64,000 bases of DNA from Paraburkholderia phenazinium (GTDB taxonomy: Bacteria; Pseudomonadota; Gammaproteobacteria; Burkholderiales; Burkholderiaceae): positions 2,108,001 to 2,172,000 of the forward strand of contig NZ_FSRM01000001.1 of assembly GCF_900141745.1 (NCBI RefSeq), written 5' to 3'. The position numbers and the translations under genes were made by a program. Under the pieces are notes generated by a model. The model was given only the letters and a program-made list of their open reading frames with translations. It was not told where the DNA came from and did no database searches. Below are positions 1 to 10,300 of this stretch, piece after piece (within the stretch, counting starts at the first letter, position 1; each line of letters opens with the position of its first letter).

Positions 1-655
1 GCGTAAGCGTGCGTTCCGACAGGTTAGCGGCCTCACAGAGTTCCGAGAGTCGCAGCGGTTCGGCAAACCGCGCGTCGATTACCGAAAGAACCCGGTTAAT
101 CCGTTCGGGCTCGTGGCCAGATGGGCCGGCGTTGGCCTCATTGAAAGCACTCGGCGAGGCGAGCGGCTGTCCCGGCGCGTCGGCGAGTGTGCACAAGATA
201 TCGAGGGCGGCGCCAAGGCGCTCGCGCGCCTCGCTCGACAGCAATTGTGCGAGGCGCTCACGCATCGCTTTTCCAGCAGGTGGATCGAAGGCGAGCCCAC
301 ACGCGGCTCTGCGCAACAGCTTGCGTAGCGGTTCATATTCGCGGCAACAATCGGCCATGCGCCGCGCCCAATCGCCGTCGAACCAGATGACGATAGCGAC
401 TTGGGGCGAAGAAGCGTCGATCGAACGGTTCGACGACCAGGTGTGCGGAAGATCCGGCGGCACGAGGACGAGATCCTCAGCCTCATAATCGCTAACGGAG
501 TCGCCGATGTAGCGCTTGCCGTGACTGTTCATCGTCAGCGTGAGTTCGTACTCCGGATGATGATGCCATTCGAATGGAATACGTGGCAGACGCCGATGGT
601 AAACCCGCAGTGAACAGTTCTCGCCGAACTCGACGTGCTCATAGGCTGGTTTCAT
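1..655 (-). CDS. AraC-family transcriptional regulator, 3' end outside the window
   Basis: Read on the minus strand from an ATG at 655, the frame stays open to the window edge, giving about 218 residues. The N-terminal part looks like a cupin sensor domain: a FEWHHHPEYELT segment near residue 25 and a VPPDLPHTW segment near residue 70 are typical of the His-rich beta-barrel of AraC/cupin regulators. After about residue 185 the sequence INRVLSVIDARF begins the usual first AraC helix-turn-helix, followed by LRLSELCEAANLSERTL; the second helix-turn-helix lies beyond the edge. The gene is divergent from the DUF1479 gene at 750 with a 94 bp gap, so it may control that gene, which is inference. The ligand is unknown. 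Confidence 0.8.
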   Translation of the reverse strand, partial: MKPAYEHVEFGENCSLRVYHRRLPRIPFEWHHHPEYELTLTMNSHGKRYIGDSVSDYEAEDLVLVPPDLPHTWSSNRSIDASSPQVAIVIWFDGDWARRMADCCREYEPLRKLLRRAACGLAFDPPAGKAMRERLAQLLSSEARERLGAALDILCTLADAPGQPLASPSAFNEANAGPSGHEPERINRVLSVIDARFAEPLRLSELCEAANLSERTLT

Positions 656-749
656 GGCCGAAAGCGCAAATGAATTGCCTGAATAGTATCACCATGGCGC
701 GCATCCCCGTCATATGCTCTCGACATACCAGATCCGTATGGAGACAGTC

Positions 750-1994
750 ATGGCGTTGAAAATCGAAGATTTGCCAGGTGCAATTCGACAAGCAAAAAGA
801 GAATTGCGCGCGGCGTTGCCGAACTATGGCGAGGTGTTCGCCGAGGTCGAAGAAGCGATCGGCGCCGAGGCGAAACGAATCGCCGGGCGGCGCGATCGGG
901 GAGAGGACGTTATCCCCGAGATTCAGTTTTCCGACATTACCGAACAACGCGTCACCGCCGACCAGATCGCGATCGTCAAGGCACGCGGCGCGTGCGTGAT
1001 TCGCAACGTGTTTCCCCGTGCGCTGGTGCAAAGCTGGGACCAGGAGGTTGCCCAGTATGTCGAGCGCAATCATCTCGACAAGCGCCTGGAAAACCGCGCG
1101 GAGGACAAATACTTCGGACAGCTCGCTTCCAGCAAGCCGCAGATCTATGGCGTGTACTGGTCGAAGCCGCAGGTACTCGCCCGGCAGTCGGATTCGTTGA
1201 CTGCGGCGCGCGTGTTCCTGAACCGGCTGTGGCGCAACGAGAGCGAAGGCCGCGTGCACTTCGATCCGGAGCGCGTGCCCGTCTACGCCGACCGTCTGCG
1301 TCGCAGGCCACCAGGCTCCGCGTCGCTTGGCTTGTCGGCGCATTGCGATGGCGGCTCGGTCGAACGTTGGATCGAAAGCAATTTTCGCAAGGTCTACCGC
1401 CACGTGTTTGACGGGAGCTGGCGCGACTACGATCCGTTCGACGCGGCGTTCCGGCCCGATGTGCAAGAGATCGCTTCGCCCGCCGTTTGTTCGATGTTTC
1501 GCACGTTCCAGGGCTGGACTGCGTTGACGCCGCAAGGTCCGGGCGATGGCACCTTGCAACTCGTACCCATCGCCAACGCAATGGCGTACATCCTGTTGCG
1601 GGCGCTTCAGGACGATATCGCGGAGGACGACCTGTGCGGTGCCATGCCCGGGAGGGCGCTGTCGATCAAGCCGGAATTTCACGCGCCATTGTTCGAGGCG
1701 CTGTCGTCGATTCCTAAAATGGAAGCGGGCGATACCGTGTTCTGGCATAGCGACGTCATCCATGCGGTCGAAGACGAGCATAAAGGCGCGGGCTATAGCA
1801 ATGTAATGTACATTCCCTCGGCACCCGCATGCGCCAAAAACGATGCATACCTTAAGCGCCAGTTGCCGAGCTTCATGAAGGGAGAAAGTCCGCCGGATTT
1901 CCCCGCTGACCATTTCGAGGTTGATTTCAACGGACGCGCCACGGCTGACGACCTGACACCGCGAGGCAAGGCGCAACTTGGCTTTGATCTGTAG
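750..1994 (+). CDS. DUF1479 (YbiU-like) putative Fe(II)-dependent oxygenase
   Basis: This 414-residue protein matches the DUF1479/YbiU family in length and in its segments. The family has a double-stranded beta-helix fold related to 2-oxoglutarate/Fe(II) oxygenases; substrate and reaction are not established. A plausible metal triad is visible: His198-x-Asp200 in SAHCDGG and a distal His338 in DVIHAVED. I chose the ATG at 750 because GGAG lies 7-8 bases upstream; an in-frame ATG at 714 lacks such a site. The divergent AraC-type gene at 655 is a candidate regulator. The next gene starts 138 bp later and is probably transcribed separately. Confidence 0.85.
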   Translation: MALKIEDLPGAIRQAKRELRAALPNYGEVFAEVEEAIGAEAKRIAGRRDRGEDVIPEIQFSDITEQRVTADQIAIVKARGACVIRNVFPRALVQSWDQEVAQYVERNHLDKRLENRAEDKYFGQLASSKPQIYGVYWSKPQVLARQSDSLTAARVFLNRLWRNESEGRVHFDPERVPVYADRLRRRPPGSASLGLSAHCDGGSVERWIESNFRKVYRHVFDGSWRDYDPFDAAFRPDVQEIASPAVCSMFRTFQGWTALTPQGPGDGTLQLVPIANAMAYILLRALQDDIAEDDLCGAMPGRALSIKPEFHAPLFEALSSIPKMEAGDTVFWHSDVIHAVEDEHKGAGYSNVMYIPSAPACAKNDAYLKRQLPSFMKGESPPDFPADHFEVDFNGRATADDLTPRGKAQLGFDL

Positions 1995-2132
1995 TTGGGC
2001 AAAGGCGTTTTATACGTGCGAAAGCGGGCACGCAAGCTTACCGGTACTGCAACGGCGAGACCCGCAAGTGTTTCGTGACCGCCAGACCATACCGCGATAC
2101 GATATGGCGGTCCCTGCCTGGAGAGCCGTCCA

Positions 2133-2978
2133 ATGACAAACATCGCAGCGCTTCGCGACTTCTATGCGCGATACGTAACAGCCAAGGCTGGGTGCAAAGA
2201 CGCAAGAATCTGCGAGGCATTTGCTGCGATTGAAAGAGAGAGGCATCTGGGCCCTGGGCCGTGGAATGTATTGACGCTGTCGGGTTACGTCTCGACCGAA
2301 ACGTCGGACCCGGCCGTTCTCTACCAGGACATTGTGATCGGGCTCAAGACCGAGCGGGGCCTCAACAACGGGGAACCGAGTCTCCACGCACGTTGTCTGG
2401 ACGCAGCGGCCATCTCGCCGGGCGAGACCATCACCCATATCGGCTCGGGAACTGGCTACTACACAGCGTTGCTCGCGTACCTCACCGGTCACGCCGGGAG
2501 CGTGGCCGCGTATGAGATCGACCCGGAACTCAGTGCGAAAGCAGCTTCGAACCTTGCACACCTGGCGCAGGTTCGGGTCGTCAAGGAAAGCGGAACGCAA
2601 GCGGTGTTGCCGCTATCGGATCTGATTTACGTCAGCGCCGGTGCGACGCATCCATTGAACAGCTGGCTCGAATCGCTCAACGTGGGTGGCCGTCTCATCT
2701 TCCCACTAACACCTAACCGCGGTCTCGGCGGCATGCTGCTCGTGACGCGCGCGGCCGCCAACTCATACGCGGCAAAGTTCATCTGCGGTGCGATGTTCAT
2801 CGAGTGTATTGGGGCGCGCGATGACGCGACCGGAGAGTCTCTGGTTGCCGCCTTCGAATCGGGTGATATGGCGGCAGTCAGGTCGCTAAGATTGAAGACG
2901 CCCGCTGATTCGTCGGCGTGGTTTGTGGGAACCGACTGGTGGCTATCAACGTCAGAGCCACAAGGTTTCGCGGCTTGA
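2133..2978 (+). CDS. PCMT-like SAM-dependent methyltransferase
   Basis: The 281-residue product resembles protein-L-isoaspartate O-methyltransferases, which methylate damaged aspartyl residues in proteins. The SAM-binding motif I is clear at residues 104-109 (GSGTGY) within ITHIGSGTGYYTALLAYL, and the acidic motif AYEIDPEL follows at the end of beta-2. A later YVSAGATH segment corresponds to the PCMT post-II region. It is longer than a housekeeping Pcm (about 210-230 residues), so it is more likely a paralogue with a different substrate, perhaps a small molecule or peptide. A GGAG site precedes the ATG. Neighbours do not suggest a pathway. Confidence 0.75.
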   Translation: MTNIAALRDFYARYVTAKAGCKDARICEAFAAIERERHLGPGPWNVLTLSGYVSTETSDPAVLYQDIVIGLKTERGLNNGEPSLHARCLDAAAISPGETITHIGSGTGYYTALLAYLTGHAGSVAAYEIDPELSAKAASNLAHLAQVRVVKESGTQAVLPLSDLIYVSAGATHPLNSWLESLNVGGRLIFPLTPNRGLGGMLLVTRAAANSYAAKFICGAMFIECIGARDDATGESLVAAFESGDMAAVRSLRLKTPADSSAWFVGTDWWLSTSEPQGFAA

Positions 2979-3064
2979 TATCCCACATCGGACCCGGTTC
3001 ATAACGCGACGACCACCGGAAGGCGAAGTCGCGGGCTAAACGAGCAGGGATCCCATCCGCAACG

Positions 3065-4330
3065 CTATGCACTCGCAAAGGCGATATCGGACGGGCTCCC
3101 AACCGCAACATACGTCCCGGTAAACCGCAGCTTGCCACTCGCCTTATCGACCGAAAAGATCGTGATATGGTCACTGCGCTGATTCAGCGAATACATGAAA
3201 CGCCCCGACGGATCGAATTTGATCACACGCGGATAGTCCCCACCGGTAGGCACTTCCCCGACGCGCTGCAGATGTCCGTTTCCGGCGACGCTGAACTGCA
3301 CGATCGTGTCGTGCAGTCGATTCGCCACATAGATGAACCGGCCATCATGTGAAAACACAAGTTCCGACGCGAAGCTCGTGCCCTGATACGCGTCCGGCAG
3401 CGTCGAGACCGACTGCAACTGCGTCAACGTTCCATGCGCACTGTCGTAGGCATAGCAGACCAGCGTCGACGCTTCCTCTGTGACCTCATACAGATAGCGG
3501 CCATTGGGATGAAACGCGAGGTGCCGTGGCCCGGCGCCTGCCGACGCGGCGACGAACGGCGGATCGTTCGGTGACAGCGCGCCGGTCGCTTCGTCGAACT
3601 TCCAGATATACGTTCGATCGACACCAAGATCGGTTGAGATCGCGAATCGACCATCCGGCGAAGGCACAATCGTATGCGCGTGCGGGCCGTCGTGATCGCT
3701 GATGGCAAAGCTGCCAGGCACACCTTCCGCCGCGTGCTGCGCACCGGCTGGCGCCTTCGGCTGCTGAACAGAGCTCGCCTCGCCCAGCGTGCCGTCGTTC
3801 GAAACCGGAAAGACCGCGACGCTGCCGCTGTTGTAGTTCGCGACCATCAAAAAGCGGCCGCCTGGATGCAAGCTCAGATAGACCGGACCGGCGCCGTGCG
3901 AGTCGACCGTGTTGATCAGTTTCAACGTGCCCGTGCCGCTTTCGATCGCATAGGCGCTGACCGAGCCGTCGGTCGTGCCGTTGAAGTTCTTCACCTCGCT
4001 ACCAGCGAACAGGAAGCGTTGTTGCGGGTCGACGAGGAGACTGCTTGGATTCTCGACGCCACGCAGGGGCTCGAGTGCATCGAGCTTGCCGCTACTCCGG
4101 TCCACCTGGAAGCGATGGATACCGAGGCCATTGGGCGTGTAAGTACCGACGTACGCAAACAACGGCTTGCCGCTATCGGCGGTGGCTGTGGCACTTTTGC
4201 TCGCGGCCTGTGCCGGACGAGTCGCCGCGATCGAGCCGATCGCGGAAGCGGCCGCCAGCGCACTTACGCTTCTGAGCCAAACGCGTCGCGCCTGCGAACG
4301 AGGTACCTCGAGATTCCCGACATTGCTCAT
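3065..4330 (-). CDS. Exported lactonase-family seven-bladed beta-propeller protein
   Basis: The family (Pgl/YbhE-type 6-phosphogluconolactonase and carboxymuconate cyclase relatives) folds as a seven-bladed propeller. The sequence shows repeated blade segments such as VGTYTPNGLGIHRF, LSLHPGGRFLMVANY, HTIVPSPDGRFAISTD, LAFHPNGRYLYEVTEE and VKFDPSGRFMYSLN-like repeats. The N-terminus has RRVWLRSVSALAAASAIG followed by TRPAQA, a twin-arginine-like or Sec signal, so the protein is probably periplasmic, unlike cytoplasmic Pgl. I chose the ATG at 4330 because GGAG lies 8 bases upstream; longer in-frame starts add 43 residues that do not look like protein. The mature protein is about 380 residues, normal for the family. 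The true substrate is unknown. Confidence 0.82.
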   Translation of the reverse strand: MSNVGNLEVPRSQARRVWLRSVSALAAASAIGSIAATRPAQAASKSATATADSGKPLFAYVGTYTPNGLGIHRFQVDRSSGKLDALEPLRGVENPSSLLVDPQQRFLFAGSEVKNFNGTTDGSVSAYAIESGTGTLKLINTVDSHGAGPVYLSLHPGGRFLMVANYNSGSVAVFPVSNDGTLGEASSVQQPKAPAGAQHAAEGVPGSFAISDHDGPHAHTIVPSPDGRFAISTDLGVDRTYIWKFDEATGALSPNDPPFVAASAGAGPRHLAFHPNGRYLYEVTEEASTLVCYAYDSAHGTLTQLQSVSTLPDAYQGTSFASELVFSHDGRFIYVANRLHDTIVQFSVAGNGHLQRVGEVPTGGDYPRVIKFDPSGRFMYSLNQRSDHITIFSVDKASGKLRFTGTYVAVGSPSDIAFASA

Positions 4331-4755
4331 TGTTTGTCTCCAAAGTAATAACCGACATTCGCTCGACGCTTCATCGGTATTTGATACTGGTAGTCTGCCC
4401 ACGGCTGTCTGATATATCGGACATGAGTCCGACTCGGCAGATGAGTTGAAGTGTTTCACGGAAAATAAATCGTGGCAATGGGGCGAGTGCCGTCCGCTGG
4501 AGCGCGTGAACCGAAACCTTTAGGATGACGAAACTCGTGTACCCAGAATCGCTGCGCATCGAAATCTTCAATATGCATTTTGAATAGATCCGGATGACGA
4601 GGTCTTTGCGCGAAGTACGAAAAAACGATCAGTTGTCACGAAATGCAAATGTTCGTCTGTAACGTTTCAGGGTGTGAGAAATTATCGTGCGGTAGCAGGG
4701 CCTCGGGTCAACCGGCGGTGGGGGAAAAGCCTGAGAAAACAAGAAAGGAACGGAT
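4331..4755. other. Intergenic region between lactonase and T6SS cassette
   Basis: This 425 bp gap separates the minus-strand lactonase gene from vgrG on the plus strand, so it must hold the promoters of both. I see no convincing coding frame. A short dyad CGGAC-atga-GTCCG lies at 4418-4431. No confident -35/-10 pair could be assigned. Confidence 0.5.
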
Positions 4756-6900
4756 ATGAGCTTCGCTCCAGACAGTCTTATTTCAAACGGTTCAGGTGGC
4801 AGTCCGTCAGGTTCGATGAGCGCGCTAGGAGGCCTTGCCGGATCAATGACTTCCGGCGTCGCCAATCAGCTAGGGCCGCTTGCTGGCCTCGCGGGTCATG
4901 TCGACACCGTGCAGCGGGCGGCGCAGCTTGCGCAGACGGGTTTCTCGCTGATGAACAAGCCGCCCTCGGCGGTGGCTGACACGATCAACAATACCGGCAC
5001 CGCGGGTGCCGCGCCGCTGACCCAGCAGAACCGATACGTCACGCTCGACACACCCCTCGGAACCGATGTTCTGCTGGTGACTGCGGCGATCGTGGACGAA
5101 CACGTGAACCAGCTGCCGGAAATTCACCTCGATCTGCTGTCCCATACTCAGGATCTGAAGCCCGAGGACCTGATCGGCCAGCAGGTGCATCTCAAGTTCG
5201 ATCAACAGGCGCGGCAATCGACCGTTGAGCGGATCGTCGCATCCGATAGTGCAGACGAGTTCCGCTACTTCGACGGCTATGTCGCCTCGTTCGATCGAGC
5301 GGGCAACCCGGGCCGGGTCACGCAGTACCACATGACGGTGGTGCCGTGGTTCTGGTTTCTGACGCGCTCGACCGACTGCCGCATCTTCCAGAACGAGACC
5401 GCGCAGGAGATCCTCTCCGGGATTTTCCAGGAACATGGTTTCTCCGACTTCGTTTTCGATATCCAGACGAGCCAGAATCCGCTCGAGTACGTGGTGATGT
5501 ACCAGGAGTCGTATTTCAATTTCTGCGCGCGGCTGATGGAGCAGGAAGGACTGATCTGGACTCATCGTTATCAGAAGGACAAGCATCTGCTTGCGATTGG
5601 CGACACGAATCTCGTGTTCCAGCCAATTGATGGACTGACGACGGTGCAGTACGCCGATAGCACGTCGAGCGAGTTCAACGGCATCGACCAGTTGCACGAA
5701 GGGCGGCGCTTTGGAGTGGGCAAGGTGACGTTCCGCGATTTCAATCATCAGACTCCCTCGTCCCCGCTGATGCTGGTTGAGGCCGAGCCGCAAACGCTCA
5801 AACACGCACGGCTCGATTCCACCGAGCGCTTCGAACACCAGTCGCTGTACGACCATAGCGACGACGGTAATCGCTATGCCCGCTACGCCATGCAGGCGGA
5901 AGAGGCGAACGCCTATCGCTATACCGGCGGTGGCTATGCATGGCGTATGACGGCCGCGGGCAACGTGACGGTGACGAATCACCCGGTGCAGACAAATAAT
6001 CAGGAGTACGTGATCCTTCGTGTGCGTCACCAGGCGGTCAACGACTACACGCAACACGCTGCCAAAACGCCGTACCGAAACAGCTTCTCTCTGCTGCCGC
6101 AGAAGATAGCCTATCGCCCGCAACGGATCACGCCCAAGCCGCTGATTCAGGGCACTCAGTCGGCGATCGTCGTGGGCCCGAAGGGCGAGCAGATTTATAC
6201 CAACGGCAGTTGCGTGAAACTGCACTTCCTGTGGGACCGGCGCGGCAAGCTCGATGGTACGGATTCGATGTGGATCCGCATCTCGCAGCCGTGGGCGGGC
6301 GATGGCTGGGGCGCGGCGGCGATTCCCCGGATCGGCCAGGAAGTCCTCGTTGCCTTCAATCAGGGTGATGCGGATAACCCCGTGATCGTGGGGCGGGTAT
6401 ACAACGGCGATCAGGGCAACCCCTACCACGGCGCCGCTGGCCAGACGATGGGGATCAAAAGCCAGACGCACAAGGGCGCGGGTTCGAACGAACTGTCGAT
6501 GAGTGACGTGAACGGTTCGCAACTGCTGTACATGCACGCCCAGAAAGACATGAACACCGTCATCGAAGACAGCGAGACGCACCAGGTGGTCGCTGGATCT
6601 CGCACTGTGACCGTTGCGGCGGGAGACGAGACGAAGCAGATCGGTAAAGGCAATCTGACCGAAACGATCGCGCAAAAGCGCAGCACGACCGCGGCCGATG
6701 TTCAGGTCTTCACACCCGCAGGCGACGCAGGCGGAGGAACCCAGGTATATGGCGCGGACAAGAGCATTACGCTTGCGGTCGGCGACAGCACGCTCGTTCT
6801 CACGCCTGACGGCATTCTCCTGAAGCACGGCAGCTCCACCATTATGCTTAGTGATGCCGGTGTGTCGGTCAACGGTCAGCGTATCGATCTCAACAAATAA
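4756..6900 (+). CDS. vgrG: Type VI secretion tip protein VgrG (TssI) with N-terminal extension
   Basis: VgrG trimers cap the Hcp tube and carry effectors out of the cell. The 714-residue product shows the gp27-like part from about residue 92 (NRYVTLDTPLGTDVLL) to about 450. The gp5-like OB-fold lies around 470-555, with IVVGPKGEQIYTNG and WGAAAIPRIGQEVLVAF, which are hallmark segments. A beta-helix needle segment follows (DVNGSQLLYMHAQKDM). Residues 1-90 are unusual: a Gly/Ser/Ala-rich stretch (GGLAGSMTSGVANQLGPLA) before the normal VgrG start. The ATG at 4756 has AGGAA just upstream. The chaperone gene starts 21 bp downstream and the Rhs cargo follows, so this VgrG is probably the dedicated carrier of that effector. 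No core tss genes are in the window. Confidence 0.95.
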   Translation: MSFAPDSLISNGSGGSPSGSMSALGGLAGSMTSGVANQLGPLAGLAGHVDTVQRAAQLAQTGFSLMNKPPSAVADTINNTGTAGAAPLTQQNRYVTLDTPLGTDVLLVTAAIVDEHVNQLPEIHLDLLSHTQDLKPEDLIGQQVHLKFDQQARQSTVERIVASDSADEFRYFDGYVASFDRAGNPGRVTQYHMTVVPWFWFLTRSTDCRIFQNETAQEILSGIFQEHGFSDFVFDIQTSQNPLEYVVMYQESYFNFCARLMEQEGLIWTHRYQKDKHLLAIGDTNLVFQPIDGLTTVQYADSTSSEFNGIDQLHEGRRFGVGKVTFRDFNHQTPSSPLMLVEAEPQTLKHARLDSTERFEHQSLYDHSDDGNRYARYAMQAEEANAYRYTGGGYAWRMTAAGNVTVTNHPVQTNNQEYVILRVRHQAVNDYTQHAAKTPYRNSFSLLPQKIAYRPQRITPKPLIQGTQSAIVVGPKGEQIYTNGSCVKLHFLWDRRGKLDGTDSMWIRISQPWAGDGWGAAAIPRIGQEVLVAFNQGDADNPVIVGRVYNGDQGNPYHGAAGQTMGIKSQTHKGAGSNELSMSDVNGSQLLYMHAQKDMNTVIEDSETHQVVAGSRTVTVAAGDETKQIGKGNLTETIAQKRSTTAADVQVFTPAGDAGGGTQVYGADKSITLAVGDSTLVLTPDGILLKHGSSTIMLSDAGVSVNGQRIDLNK

Positions 6901-6921
6901 ATATTGATAGGGTTCCTCATC

Positions 6922-7383
6922 ATGTACTACGCGATCCACGAAGGAACGTTCGTACTGCCCGATGCAGCGCTGGACCGCACGGTCAATATGCTGATGTTGA
7001 ACCAGGGGCCCGGCGGCTTCAACCTCGTGATCTCGCGCGGCCGCCTGCGCGAGGGCGAGGATCTCGACGCGTTCATCGCGCGGGAGTGGGGGCTTGCGAC
7101 ACGCGAGGCACCGAAGCTCACCGAGCGTTCGCGCGAAGCTGTGACCGTGGGCGGCCGCCCTGGTATCCAGATCGAGGCGACCCAGGAGCAGGACGGCAAG
7201 CTCAGGCATCAGTTGCAGAGCGTATTTCCGGCCGATGACAACGGCAGCGTGCTGGTGATGACGCTCACCTGCGCGTCCCCGTTGAGCGAAGAGCAGCGCG
7301 CGACGGCCGACCGGATGCTCGACAGTTTCGAGCCGCGCGTGGCGCGGCCAACGCTGGGCGAGCCGCCGGAGGACGCGAAGTGA
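6922..7383 (+). CDS. eagR: Eag-type (DUF1795) T6SS effector chaperone
   Basis: The 153-residue protein fits the DUF1795/DcrB-like Eag family. These chaperones bind the hydrophobic pre-PAAR transmembrane helices of Rhs and other PAAR effectors and help load them onto VgrG. Family features visible are the start MYYAIHEGTF, LVISRGRLREGEDLDAFI and the C-terminal helix ATADRMLDSFEPR. I chose the ATG at 6922 because AGGG lies about 8 bases upstream; a TTG at 6904 is the alternative. The stop overlaps the GTG start of the Rhs gene (GTGA), which implies translational coupling of chaperone and cargo. The cargo does carry N-terminal hydrophobic helices, as Eag clients do. Confidence 0.88.
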   Translation: MYYAIHEGTFVLPDAALDRTVNMLMLNQGPGGFNLVISRGRLREGEDLDAFIAREWGLATREAPKLTERSREAVTVGGRPGIQIEATQEQDGKLRHQLQSVFPADDNGSVLVMTLTCASPLSEEQRATADRMLDSFEPRVARPTLGEPPEDAK

Positions 7384-10300
7384 GTGACGAACAGTACGCC
7401 GCCGCGCGCTATCACGATCCGATCCAGCATACGTCGCTGCTGGGCGATCTGCTTGGCATGGGTGGCTCGCTGCTGGGCGGTGCGGCCATCGGGTGGGCGC
7501 TTTCGACGTTGGCGGAAGGTGCCGTGGTGGCGGGACTGGCCGCACTGGAAATCGGCTCGGGTGGCCTCGCAACGCCGCTCGTGATTGGGATCGGGATTGG
7601 CGTGGCCGCCGTCATGGAAGGAAGCGGTCTGAACGAGAAGATCGACAACGCGGCACATGCGCTGGGTAACGCGATCGCTCCGCCGGAGATCAAAGGCAAG
7701 ATCACGAGCGGCTCGCTCAATGTCTACGTCAATAATCTGCCGGCTGCCCGCGCGGCAAAGCCGGGCGACATGGACACGATTGAATGCCAGAATCACTCCG
7801 GGCCGCAGATGATTGCCCAGGGCTCGGGCAACGTCTATATCAACGATCATCCCGCGTCGCGCGTGGGGGATAAAACCACGTGTGACGCCAGCATTGCGGA
7901 AGGTTCGGACAACGTATTCATTGGCGGCGGTACGCAAACGGTGCGCGATATCACCGCGGCGCGCAAATGGGTGGCATGGCTGGGGGCGGCAATCGGGATC
8001 GCGCTTGCCCTGTGCGGGCGCGGCAAGATGAATTGGGACGACTTCCTCAAGAGCAAGCTGCCTTGTCTCGCACTCAATATGGGCGCGGCGCTGGTCGGCA
8101 CCGCGCTGGGTCATTTGATGCGGACCTCTGCTGGTCACCCTGTCAACGTGATCACCGGCGGCAAGATCCTGGACGGCACGCACGACACGGATTTTGTTTT
8201 GCCCGGGGCGCTACCGATCGTCTGGCGTCGTTTCTACAGCAGCCACGATGACCGGGCCGACGGTCTGTTCGGACTGGGTTGGAGCGTGCCAGTCAGTGTC
8301 GAACTGAAGCTCGGCCGCGACGAAACGGGCCGCATCGAATCGATTACCTACTGGGACGAACAGGGGCGCGACATGGTATTTCCGGCGGTGCCTCCCGGAG
8401 AGAGCCATTTCAGCGTGCCAGAAGGCATCTACCTGATCTGCACGGCCGGCGGCCATTACGTCGTCGAGACGGTGGACGGGCTATACCGCGATTTTGGACG
8501 AGCTGACACCACCAGCGGCGATTCGCTGAAGCTCTGGCGACTCGAGGATCGCAATGGCAACTGGATCGAGGTTCAGCGGGAAGCGGTGGAGCATGTCAGC
8601 CGGCCGGCTCGCGTACTCGACAGTGCCGGTCGAACCCTGAGGTTGACGTATGCGCAGGCGCACCCTCAGCGTCTCGCATCGATAGATCTAAGCCACGGTG
8701 TCGAGGGTGAGCCCCCCGAAACGTTGGTGCGTTACACCTATTCCGACGCGGGCGAACTGGAGACGGTGACGGATCGCAGTGGACAGATCGTGCGCCGCTT
8801 CGCTTACGACAATGGTCTGATGGTCCGGCAGACCCTGCCGGGCGGACTGCAATCCTTCTATGCATGGCAAGGGACGGGACGAGACGCCAGGGTCGTGCGC
8901 CACTGGACCGATGATGGTGAGGAATACGTATTTGATGCGGAGCCCGAACACCGTGAAGTCACGATCACCGATCAGCTCGGACGCGTGACTCGCTGGACCT
9001 GGAACGCGGACCGGCAGCCGACCCATTATAAGGACGCGGAAGGCCACAAATGGCAGTTCGAATGGAATGCTCAGCGGCAACTGGTCAGCACGACTGACCC
9101 TGCCGGTCACACGACGCGCTTCGAATACGATGAGCGCGGGCGCCAGACGGCCCGAGTCGATGCGCTTGGACGCGTCGAGCGAACCGAATGGAATGGCTTT
9201 TACGATCTGCCAGTCTCGGAGATCGATCCGGCGAACGCGCGATGGATCTACCGCTACGACGAGCGCGGCAACCTGACGATGACGCGCGACCCGGCCGGGT
9301 TCGCGACGGAATATCACCGCGACGAGAGGGGACTCGTGCACACGATCCGTGATGCACGTGGCGGCTACAAGCATCTCGAGTGGAGCGCTCGTGCACAGCT
9401 GACCGCTTATACAGACTGCTCCGGCAAGACGACGCGCTTCGTGTACGACGCGCGGGGGATGCTTGCGCGTGTGATCGATGCCGCCGGCCACGAAACGGTC
9501 TACGAGGCCGACCCGATGGGGCGCGTCACGTCGATCGTGACGGCCGATGGTGCCCGTCAAACGTTCCGGTACGACTCGGGTGGACGGTTGATTGAAGTCA
9601 CCGATCCGAACCAGCGCAGCACCCGCTACGACATCAACGCACGCGGTCTGCTGTTGTCGCGCACGGATGCGGCGGGACGGGTGGTGGGGTTTGGCTACGA
9701 CGAAGCGTTCCGGCTAGCGTCGCTGACCAACGAGAACCGCGAAAGCTACCGGTTCCGTTATGACCGCCGCGACCAGCTCGTCGAGGAGGTGGGGTTGGAC
9801 GGCACCAGACGCTCGTACGCTTACGATGTATGCGGATTCGGTGTCGCTGCGCGGGAGGACGTCCTCGAGACGACGTACGAGCGCGACGCGCTTGGGCGGC
9901 TCGTGCGCAAGGTGGCCCTGCGCGAGGCCTGCGCTTACTTGTACGACAAGGCGGGCCGGATTGCGTCGGCGGAGCTCTACAGTGTCACGGCAAGGGGGTT
10001 GTCGCTGAAGAATCGGGTGAACCTGAAATACGGACCGCGCGGCGAGTTGCTCGAGGAGTACACGCCGACCGGATGGCTCGTACATAGCTATGACGAGTTG
10101 GGCAACCGGGTCAACACGACGATATCGGGCGAACGTACGATTGACTGGCTGCACTACGGCTCGGGACATGTCCACCAGGTGCGCGTCGATGACACGACGA
10201 TCACCGATATCGAACGCGACGATCTGCATCGCGAGGTGCTGCGCACCCAGGGCAGACTGACCAGCGAATTCGGCTATGACAGTGTTGGGCGCCGTGCCCA

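Noticed and set aside
639..1976. A 445-codon minus-strand open frame opposite the DUF1479 gene
   Set aside because: The plus-strand frame matches a known family with a metal triad; the antisense frame does not.
4870..7572. A 900-codon minus-strand open frame opposite vgrG
   Set aside because: It is antisense to well-supported vgrG, eagR and rhs genes, with composition typical of a GC-rich shadow frame.
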